Shown piece after piece: positions 9,840-18,089 of a stretch of DNA of 26,969 nt. Position numbers and translations under genes: made by a program. The notes beneath the pieces are model-generated. The model was not told the DNA's origin. It was given only the letters and a program-made list of their open reading frames with translations, and searched no databases. Each line of letters begins with the position of its first letter. The first letter of the stretch is position 1. This DNA is from Pinguiococcus pyrenoidosus (Eukaryota > Sar > Pinguiophyceae > Pinguiochrysidales > Pinguiochrysidaceae): the NCBI GenBank assembly GCA_019677205.1, contig JAAMXY010000875.1:1-26969 (forward strand). The letters are read 5' to 3'.

Positions 9840-9914
9840 CGTTGGTACAAGTGCGTTGGTACAAGTATGTTGGTACAGGTGCGTTGGTACAACTGCGTTG
9901 GTACAAGTGCGTTG
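9840..9914. repeat. 14-bp tandem repeat, unit CGTTGGTACAAGTG, five copies
   Basis: Copies start at 9840, 9854, 9868, 9882 and 9896, with one to three changes each, followed by a truncated CGTTG. The unit is not a multiple of three, which argues against coding. Each copy carries GGTAC, so the array is a ladder of GTAC palindromes. It begins 90 bp after the stop codon of the EDR2-like gene, so it is probably in that gene's 3' UTR or just beyond. Confidence 0.92.
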
Positions 9915-10408
9915 TCTTTTGGAGGCGCTAGATTCCATTGGGATAGCCAGCATGAGCTTGATTGAGACTCGGAGCGGTGGGATCGCGCCTAATCGCCAAT
10001 GCCAGCCATTTTGATTTTCCACGTGCATCAGCATGACCTCGCCTTCTTGGTTGGCGTTTGTTGGCTCCTGTCTTTCCCCCGCACAAATCCTTGCACCAGG
10101 CGCCAGAATCGATCCTCCGCCCACATCAAAAGGAAAGACAGAGCAGCACGGGATGCCTACCGTGTGCCAGCAGAATCCTGTCCCCTACATCTCAAGAGCA
10201 AGCGACGCATCGTCTTCCTGGCAAAGAAGGGTGACACCTACAACAAGAAGCGACCACGTCGTGAAGAGGAGACGCCGCCCAGTACAGCCCAGTCGTTCTG
10301 CACGCCGTTCCGCTTGCGCTCGCCTCGCGGCCTCGCGGCCTCGCCGTCTCGCGGCTTTCTTCCTTCATTAAGATGAGCATTCGTCTTAAGAAAACGGCAT
10401 TGTAGATG

Positions 10409-10437
10409 TACCGAAAGGTAGAGGTACTTCGGTACCT
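10409..10437 (+). promoter_or_regulatory. Two adjacent tetraloop hairpins (GAAA then TTCG)
   Basis: TACC-GAAA-GGTA (10409-10420) is followed after one base by AGGTAC-TTCG-GTACCT (10422-10437). The first has a 4-bp stem with a GNRA loop; the second a 6-bp perfect stem closing C(UUCG)G, an exceptionally stable RNA loop. The segments could also pair in another way (GTACC 10408-10412 with GGTAC 10423-10427). They lie about 220 bp before the ATG at 10656 and might be in its 5' UTR, or be a palindromic DNA site. Function is inference only. Confidence 0.4.
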
Positions 10438-10655
10438 TCTCTGGCCTGTAGTCCCCCACCGTTGACCCTTGCGCTGTGTCCATTGATAGTGCGCACGACG
10501 GAACCAGTGGCGCCTCATCGCGACGCGCGCCTCTCGGTCCCCTTTTTTGCTGCTGGGTGGCTCAGAAGAGAAACACGCGCGTGGTGGACAAGGCCAGAGT
10601 TCCACAGACGCACTAGGTGGGCGCGCAGACTGCGCTTGCTTCCTCAATCTTCAAG

Positions 10656-13021
10656 ATGAAGCTGGCGACGCTGCTGGCTGGCGCTCTCGCGTCGATACTG
10701 TGCTTCTCCGGCCCAGCAGTCGCTTTCAAGGGGCCTGGCGCGACGAGAAGATCCGCCATGGTCATGAGCACCAAGGCCAAACCGCCCTTTACCGACGAGT
10801 TGTACGCGGCGATGCGGGACACCTTCTCCATCACGGCCAAACGGGTGAAAGACGGCCATCTCAAGCGCTCGGACTACAACAAGCTCCGCGATGCCATCCA
10901 GCTCATCGTCAACGATGCAGAAGCCAGCCTGGGCAAGCCGCTGACGCAGCTGGACCTCGACGAAGCGGCCGCTCCAGCGGACGCCGAGCCGGCGATGACG
11001 CCGGAGGCCTTGGTGGCCGAGCTGGAGAACCTCATGGCCTTCCCCGCTGAAGACGATGGCGGCATGCCGGTGCCGCCGTCCTTCCCAGAGCCGTTCGAGA
11101 TGCAACTGGATGACGAAGCTGCTGAAGAGGCAGAGCTTGACGGAGCCATGCCCCCGAGCGATGACGAGGTCCAGGCGGAACCCTCCGCAGAACCGCATTT
11201 CGATCCGGAGCTGGGTGTCGCCCTGCCGCCCATCATGAACGGTGCGGCGGGGGAAGGCGAAGGCGAAGGCGGAGAAGGAGGAGAACGAGACCAGATGGGA
11301 AGAGCACCTGCAGCGGAAACGTCATTGAGGAATGATGCGGAGTTTCTCATGCCGCCGCTTTCGCCCGAGGTGCCCTCCAAGGCTTCGGGGCAGGTCGGTC
11401 TAGAGATGCCCGAGCCGATGCCCGTGCCCATGCCACCACCGATGCCAGAGTCTCTTCTGCCGAGGCTGGAAGTCTCACAGGCGATGAGAACTCCGGATCC
11501 GTTTGACGTCGAGCTGATGCGGCCGAAGCCCGTCCGTCTAAATGGAGCGTCCGCCAAGACGTTCCTGCCCGAGGAAGAGGACGTTACGCCGGTGCCGCTC
11601 TCCGGATTGATTGATGTAGAGGACGCCGCGGAGGCGGTACCGGAGACGGACCTCAAGACGGGGACGGCCGACCCACTCTTGATTGTGGATTCGTCCGAAC
11701 CCGAGGTGGAAGATGATCAGGACCAGTTCGAGTTGACCACCGCTGAAGCGGAATTATACGAAGAGCTGATCTCTACCGCTGCGCACTTGTCCGTCGAGGC
11801 AGCGTCGGAGACGGATCACCAAGTAGAATGGCCTTCACCGTCGGTGGAGCAGGCCATTGAAGAGAGCGAACCAGGCCTAGAAGAAACGGCGCCTCTCGCC
11901 GCATCTTCAACGGCCGAGGTGGCGTTGCCGGAGGAAACAGTCGCGATTGCAGATGCGGCCTCCCTAAGAAACCCACGTGACGTAGCTGCTGCAGCGTCGC
12001 TGGAGCTGGAATCGCCCTCGGCCGAGTCGGCCGTTGAGGAGGACCTGGGCGCACAGCCGGAAGACAAGGGGCACTTCGGTTTCGTGGTGCCTCCCATGCC
12101 CCACGTCGAAGTCGAAGTGGAAGCAGAAGCAGAAGCAGGAGCAGGAGCAGGAGCACAAGCAGGAACCGACGCAGATCCGCTGAGGGCAGAGCTGTCCGCG
12201 CTGCTGGAAAGTGGGGAGCTCGAAAGCCCGCCGCTTGAAGAGCGTGCTGACGTAACGTCCGAGGTTGAGTCCCCGGCAGAGACGGAGCAGGAGACTTTGC
12301 TGCCGCCAGGTGCAGCCAATCTTACAAAGCAAGAGACCGTGGCCGAGGAATCCCGCGAAGGTACAGCGAGCGACGTCGTATTGCCGCCCGTGCTTGACGA
12401 CGAGAGTGGCACCAGGTTCTCGGCTGGTCCGGAGCTGGAACCGGCTCAAGTGGACACGGCTCTTCCGTCCATCCCGGCCATCCCGGCCATCCCGGCTATC
12501 CCGTCCATGCCGCCAATGCCGCCCATGGCACCGGCGCATGCAATGGGAGACAAGACGGAGGTGTCGAATGCTCCCGTTGCCTCCATCGGGTCTCGAGTGC
12601 CTCATCCGACGCTATCACCGATGCCGCCACAGCAAGAGTTGGCAAGACAAGAACGAGACCCGAAGCTGTCTCTTCCCCGTGACCAGGATGAGGTCGACGC
12701 CCAGAACCTCAACCGTGGCTACGGCATTGCGCACGGGACTCGAAACACATACATCATTGAAGGTAAGTGAGGGAAGCAAGGGATGTCAGCGAGATCAAAG
12801 GGCTCATCTTCCATTGGGAATGGTGCGCTGCATAACAAGGGATGGAGGACATGACGCCGCAGGAGTATCGTCTTGCGATGAATCGAAAGATCGTTTCAGA
12901 ACGAAATCGGCGCGTCCGACAGGGTGGTCCGATTGGGAACTTGGCCTTTCATGACTACATGCGGGAGCTACAGGGGGATCATTATGATGGGCCGATGAAC
13001 TTCGACCCGTCCGAGTCCTGA
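10656..13021 (+). CDS. Predicted plastid-targeted acidic Pro/Met-rich protein, function unknown
   Basis: Model: exon 1 10656-12762, a 77-bp intron (GTAAGT donor), exon 2 12840-13021, joined in phase 1; 762 aa. Residues 1-23 form a signal peptide ending A-V-A, with Phe24 directly after the predicted cleavage site (A-V-A-F-K-G-P). A short Arg/Ser-rich, acid-free stretch follows. This is the bipartite ER-plus-transit presequence of algae with complex red plastids. About 35-95 looks like a helical folded part. About 95-700 is acidic low complexity with Met-Pro-Pro runs, a Glu-Val/Glu-Ala/Gly-Ala tract and an Ile-Pro-Ala-Ile-Pro repeat (12467-12510). The last 60 residues, mostly exon 2, again look folded (M-T-P-Q-E-Y-R, G-G-P-I-G-N-L-A-F-H-D-Y). 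No known family is recognised. ATG at 10656 (AAGATG) is chosen because it starts the signal peptide. A GTG further upstream only lengthens the frame. Confidence 0.7.
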
Positions 13022-13106
13022 TGCAATCACAGATGATTCGATAGTGATCCCAGTCTCTCGTCTATTGCGCTCACTAGGAGCAGGTAGACCATGCTGCGGA
13101 TGTCCC

Positions 13107-14837
13107 TCACTGATCACTTGCAGAAGCTTTGATCCTTGCGTCCTTGGAGCTCCTCTGAATGATCCATTCCACGGCTTCTGCAATAGATTCTACGACTACG
13201 GTAGCATGCCCAGTCTCGTCTCCATCTGTGAAACGTGGAGACGGTCAGGACGAGCGGATGGCTTAGGTATCCCCCTAAGCACCAAGAGAAGTAAACACGA
13301 GGGTATTTTGTCCGACCTTTGTAGACTCCCGTGCGAACCAGGACACCCTCCCACGGTCTTCCTGCCATGCGAGCATTGTACGCCCCCTGCATATCGCTTC
13401 TAGGATTGTCGCCGACCCTGAAATCCGTCGCCAGAATCATCGCAGCAAGCGCATTTTCGTCAGGGGAAGAAGGACGAGGACAAACACCAGAGGACAAACG
13501 CCAGAGCAGAAACACCAGCTTACATGTAAAAGCGCGTGAGCTTGGTGATGCCCATATCCCTCGCTGTCTGATGCAGGCGCCTCTCGGCAAGAGCCTGCTG
13601 CGGCACCTCCGGCTTGCCGTAGACGTGCCACTTGTCCTTCATCCGATCTGCGATCTACAAGAGCGTCATTGCCGAAACCTCCAGTATCTGAAGAAGAACT
13701 CCGGACCCGGTCCGCCTACCTGCTGGTTGGAGAGCCCCAACGCCCCTAGCCGCATCTTGTACAGTAGCTTCAACGTGTTCAGGTAAGAGCCTTGCCCGAA
13801 TCTGGGACGGGTGAAGACGTCCTTCCACAACAGATCGTTGTTGCTGAAGTAGATCGGAACCTACGCATAAGTGCAATGAGGCCCTGGACGAAGATCCTAC
13901 GACACCGTGGCAATCCGGGGCAGCAGCAGTCTCAATCTTACCTGCTCCGGCGCGAGCTCTTTCTTCATTGGGTTTGGACTGAGAAGAAGGTCCACTACTA
14001 TTTGCAGGGCCGGCCAAAACTGCAACGCGAAGAAGGCGAAGAAGGCGAAGAGGACAACGAAAGCAGACCAGCGTCAAAGGACATCTTCAAGGCAGCACCG
14101 CGGGCATCGAAGGACATCACTTCACCTGCATCCCGGGGTCGGACACGACAAGAATTCCGGCGATGTTCTCCCACTCCTCAGGATTCGAGGTGCCGCGGCG
14201 CTTGTCCGTGTTGAAGGGATCCATCTCCGGGTGCAGATGCAGATAGTCTAGCAGATGGATGGCCTTCTCGAAGCCCATGTCGGCCACGAGGTGCCGCACC
14301 TTGTCGGCAGGGTCTCCCACGATCAGGACGGGCTTCTTTTTCAGGTTTGCCAGCTCCGGGTACAACGAGTACGCCAGCACCATCTGCTTCGGCTGGATCC
14401 AGGGCATGGCTTCGTCCCAGGCGAGCGCCTCGTTCGTCCGCAGGCTGCAGCTGCACGCCTCCAGCGGCCCGTGGAGCTTCCGCGTGAGCTCCTCGGCATA
14501 CTGGCTCTCCGTCCGGCCCCCACCTCCGTTGGTCATGAAGATGTAGGGAATGCGGTGCTTCTGCAACTCCACCAGGGCCCAGAGAGACTCCTTGCAAGTC
14601 CTTCCGCCTTGCTTCACCACGCCATCAATGTCCTGAATTGCAAGATCGACAGGCCAGGTCACTTTCTCCAGCCTCTTCGAATCGCAGAGGCGCGCAGAGG
14701 CTTACAAAAGCGACTCCGACGGAGCTATTGACCCCTCCGCGGATCGTCGTCAGCGTCCGCAGTCTCGCGACGTTCATGGGCACCGTTCCCGTAGAGGTCG
14801 CGTGCCCCGCGGCGGCCCTCAGCAGCGCAAGGGCCAT
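13107..14837 (-). CDS. HAD-superfamily hydrolase, HDHD5/CECR5-like
   Basis: Model: exons 14837-14706, 14632-14126, 13860-13720, 13654-13524, 13417-13317 and 13225-13107, in phase; 376 aa, in the usual range for the family. Residues 45-50 D-I-D-G-V-V are HAD motif I (nucleophile Asp45, Asp47); F-M-T-N-G-G at 76-81 is motif II; M-V-G-D-N-P-R-S-D at about 304-312 supplies the metal-binding acids. The cap-side signature Y-F-S-N-N-D-L-L-W, then R-F-G-Q-G, and L-V-R-T-G-V-Y near the end are typical of the TIGR01456/CECR5 family. The first 44 residues are rich in Ala, Arg, Ser and Thr with no acids, like a mitochondrial or plastid presequence. The substrate of the family is not well defined. The acceptor at 14633 is preferred over 14666 because it yields V-A-F-D-I-D-G directly. 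Intron 2 (265 bp) is unusually long here. Confidence 0.88.
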
Positions 14838-15581
14838 CGCCACGAGGCGGATACACGTTGAGGTAAAAATGGTGTCTAGACGCCTCTCCGAGGCCTCTCA
14901 GGCAGCGCCTGTCTCGCGAACATCAAATTGAAGATTAGTACGATTAGGGCTGCTCAGGCCCTCCTGGAGCGGCGGAAGATCGCTCGCGCGTGGCGCGCAC
15001 CTGACAGCCTTTCTACCAACGAGATGCAGGTCGACAAAAAGGAGACGCAGCCTAAATCGCAGAAAGCTACGCGCGCGCTCGCAATGGTCTCCTGTACGCA
15101 CGAGGCGTTCAAGTTGAACATGTCAAGGAGAGGCTTAGAAATATTATCCTGGGAAGGTAGATCTCAATTCTGGATGTAACGGTAAGTCGTTGGAATGGAG
15201 AAGCCGTTCTCCCGCCCTTTTTGAAGGGGAAAGCCGAGGAGCTAGCTGCCTTGGAAGCAGGCGAGACGACGCGCGAGGTCCTCGGGTTTGCGGGGTTTGC
15301 ATCTGCAACTGCAGAGGGCACGAGACTGCGCACATGGAGAAGAGGTTGGACTGGTTGTTGGCGCATGGTGGATCGAGAAGAACAAGGAAACTGCCTCAAA
15401 GCAAGCGTCCGTGAAAATGCATGGTGCGTCGATCATGTGCGAAAGGAACTCGGCTTTTGAGTTCGTAATCAATTCTATAGTAAATTATAAATAAATTTTA
15501 AATGGCGAGTTGCTACATAGCGGATGCATGCTCATGACATCGGCCGCTGCCTCATGCGTGCTGCCTCTCCTCCGCCTTCAG

Positions 15582-15671
15582 GCAACCTCGCTCCGCAGAC
15601 AGCTCATGCACCAGTACAAGAGAGCGATTCAAGACGACACAGCATCCGCCGGCAGACCCGCCGAGACATAG
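15582..15671 (+). CDS. Possible terminal exon of a small unknown gene
   Basis: A pyrimidine-rich stretch ending in CAG (15570-15581) is followed by 29 codons and TAG at 15669-15671. The peptide reads like an amphipathic helix (L-R-R-Q-L-M-H-Q-Y-K-R-A-I-Q-D-D). AATAAA occurs 70 bp later at 15741. No upstream exon could be fixed, so this may equally be chance. Confidence 0.2.
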   Translation, partial: ATSLRRQLMHQYKRAIQDDTASAGRPAET

Positions 15672-15740
15672 CAGCAGGCTTTCGAGGAAAAACGCAGCAC
15701 AAGATACTGTACCAGGTATGCAGCCAAAAGAGGAAAAAAC

Positions 15741-15746
15741 AATAAA
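15741..15746 (+). terminator. AATAAA, possible polyadenylation signal
   Basis: AATAAA within an A-rich context, 70 bp after the stop of the possible exon at 15582-15671 and 184 bp before the transporter start codon. It would make sense only if a plus-strand transcript ends here; otherwise it is part of the transporter promoter. Confidence 0.2.
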
Positions 15747-15929
15747 AGTAGCCGACTGAGTGGCTGACTGCTGGCTACTCCAACTGAAGAAGATTCATTG
15801 ACTGGATCAGCGAAATAGTCGGAAGCATTGGGGTTCCGTTTCTGTGGACTGCTTCTTCGCCGCGTCGTCGCCTCCGCCTCGTCGCCTTGGTCCTGTGGCC
15901 CCTTGTGATCCGCGCCAGCAGCGTTCAAG

Positions 15930-17919
15930 ATGAGGCGTGGCAACAGCGGAAACCCGCTGGCGCCGCCGGCGAAGGACGCGGAGGCCGTTGGCAGCACGGA
16001 GCTGACGTCGGCTGCAGAGGGTGAGCATGTCTTCGTTCCGCCAACACGGAAATGCCGCTGACGCCGCTTCCGCCAGACCGACGAGGCTCCTCCTCCACCG
16101 TTCTGGAGTTGTTCTCGGCCATGCAGCGTGCGGGCAGCTGGCGAAGCTCCGATCAAGGGTCCAAGGCGCCTTTGAAGAGCAGCGTGCTGGGGGCCAGCTT
16201 TAACCTGACGAACACCGTCGTTGGGGCCGGCATCATTGGCATGCCATGGGCCGTGGAGCAGAGCGGCATCGTGGGTGGCATCTTCTTCATCTCGCTCATC
16301 GCGTGGATCACCGACTTGACCCTCCGCATGATCATCGCGTGCGGCGACCGCATGAAGACGCTGGACTACGACGCCACCGTCGAGGCCATCTTTGGCCGGA
16401 GGGCTCGCCTCTTCTGCACGGCCACCATGGGCTTCTTCGCCTACGGAGCGATGGTCACCTATGCGGTGATCATCGGCGACACCGTGGGCACCATCGCCTA
16501 TGAGGAGCCGACTCAGGGGCAGCGGGCCGGCATCATCTTTGGCTTCAGTCTCGTGGCCATCCTCCCGCTGTGCTTGCTTCGCAACATGTCGCAGCTCAGC
16601 TCCTCGAGCTCCCTCAGCATTCTCTGCGTGCTTACGCTGGTAGGTCTCATCATTGGGCTCGCGCCGGCCTCTGCTGAGGACCAGGATCTGGACCCGCCGG
16701 AGTTCACCTTCGTGAGATTCGAGTCGCTGCCGCGTGGGATTGGCGCCATTGGCTTCGCCTTTGTGTGCCACCATTCCGCCTTTACAGTGCGGAACAGCCT
16801 GCAGAACCCTACGCCTGAGCGCTGGGCCAAAGTGACAAACTCCAGCATTGGCTTCAGCTACTTCATCGTTTTGTTTCTCGGGCTAGGTAAGTAAAACTCC
16901 CTAAAGCATCGCGCCTCGCCGCGCCAAACAGCGTCATTGAATCCAATCAAATCAAATCGAGTCTAATCAAATCAAATCAAATCTAATCTGATCTAATCTA
17001 CTTTACTCTCATCTGCTGCGATCACGCCTCCTGCAGCTGGATACTCGATCTTTGGGGATGCCGCTGATGGGGACATTCTCAATTCCTTCGAAGACTCGGA
17101 TGTCGGGGCCGACGTGGCGAGAGGCTTTCTCGCAGTTACCATGGTGTTCACGTTCCCGATGGAGCACTTCATCGTCAGGCACATCGCCTACCTGTTCATC
17201 CTTGAGATGAAGAAGTCAGCGAACCAAGGTGCCTTTGCATTCTGCTTCTATCCTGGAGGCGACGTGGCTGAGCTGCTTTGTGTTGGGGAGGGAGCTCACG
17301 TTGGTTTTTTATATCTTGTCTTGCTATCAGCGGCAGAAGCTTCCCTTCTTGATGCCGGCATCGTCGAGAACCCAATCACGCCAGGCATCTTCAGGGAGGA
17401 GAGCTCCAGACAGGTCGCGGAAGTCGATGCAGATCATTCGGATGGTGCAACGATTGACCCAGCGGACTCGACGGCGGCCGCAGAGCCGCAGACCCCTCCG
17501 ATGCCGCTGAAGTACCTCTACGGGCTAACACTGGTAAGACTCTCGGCACATGGCAAATCTAATATGAAACACCAAGTCGCCTTGAGGCCGGTAACGTAAC
17601 CTTTGCCCCTTGCAAAGGTTCTGTGGGGTTCTGCGACGTGTATTGCCATGTCGACAAACGATCTTGGATTTCTGCTTAGCCTCATTGGCGCTCTGGGCGC
17701 GTCCATCATTGGGTACATGTTCCCCGCAGCGATGTACTACCAGACGTTCAAGGAGGAGCTGTCGACTGCCCAGAAGGCTGGGCTGGCGATTCTCTTCGTC
17801 TTCGGAGTGGTGACTCTCGTGATTGGCACTGCGACCACAATTGAAAGGTGCGATCACAAGTTGTCCTGCCTTTGCCCTGATCCCTTTCTGAGCATCTTGG
17901 CTTCCGCAGCGTTGTGTAG
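15930..17919 (+). CDS. Amino acid transporter, SLC38 / Aa_trans (AAAP) family
   Basis: Model: exons 15930-16020, 16077-16886, 17037-17228, 17331-17533, 17618-17847 and 17910-17919, in phase; 511 aa. An approximately 70-residue soluble N-terminus precedes F-N-L-T-N-T-V-V-G-A-G-I-I-G-M-P, the classic first membrane helix of sodium- or proton-coupled neutral amino acid transporters. I count about eleven hydrophobic segments, the number expected for SLC38. Others include A-F-V-C-H-H-S-A-F (TM6) and F-T-F-P-M-E-H-F (TM8). A hydrophilic acidic loop (about 390-425) lies between TM8 and TM9. The 102-bp intron 17229-17330 has no stop and is a multiple of three, so a form retaining it would be 34 residues longer. 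The final exon supplies only the end of the last three codons and the stop. Plasma membrane or vacuole location and exact substrate cannot be told. Confidence 0.88.
16940..17000. repeat. AATCA/CTAATC pentanucleotide-like repeat in transporter intron 2
   Basis: An imperfect 5-bp repeat (ATCAA/AATCT variants), about twelve units, inside intron 16887-17036 and just before the acceptor at 17036. Several units spell CTAATC or CTAATCA, which resemble a branch-point sequence. Confidence 0.85.
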
Positions 17920-18089
17920 GTGAGCGCTTGTCAGCTTTTTGGTTGTTCAAGAACATTTCGGGAGTAGCTGCATCGCAAAGAGCTAGACATTAGTCTGAGT
18001 GTCGGTTTTGGAAGGCGGCGGTGGTTGCGGTGGTTGTGGTCCAGGAAGGAACCACGCCAGTGAGAATCGGATGGTAAAGTCTATTTGCT

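Larger units (their letters stand above)
9750..10655. other. 906-bp spacer between two plus-strand genes
   Basis: The 3' end of the EDR2-like gene and the 5' region of the plastid precursor gene share this interval. It contains the 14-bp tandem repeat at 9840-9914 and the double hairpin at 10409-10437. The overlapping frames on both strands show no domain or motif, and no convincing AATAAA was found. I see no further gene. Confidence 0.5.
14838..15929. other. 1.1-kb divergent spacer, possibly with a small unrecognised gene
   Basis: It lies between the outward-facing HDHD5-like and transporter genes and so holds both promoters. An AT-rich island runs at about 15470-15503. Short frames on the plus strand between about 15140 and 15330 have some coding flavour (an Ala/Glu/Leu-rich stretch near 15220-15280), but I could not join them into a supported gene model. 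The clearest piece, a possible last exon at 15582-15671, is listed separately. Confidence 0.4.

Noticed and set aside
9838-9915. CRISPR array of 14-bp repeats
   Set aside because: There are no unique spacers between copies; it is a simple tandem minisatellite.
10874-12605. Several minus-strand frames rich in Ser, Ala and Leu
   Set aside because: Shadows of the acidic low-complexity part of the plastid precursor.
14666-14705. 40-bp intron 1 for the HDHD5-like gene
   Set aside because: Also in phase, but the acceptor at 14633 gives a 73-bp intron of usual size and restores V-A-F-D-I-D-G exactly as in the family.
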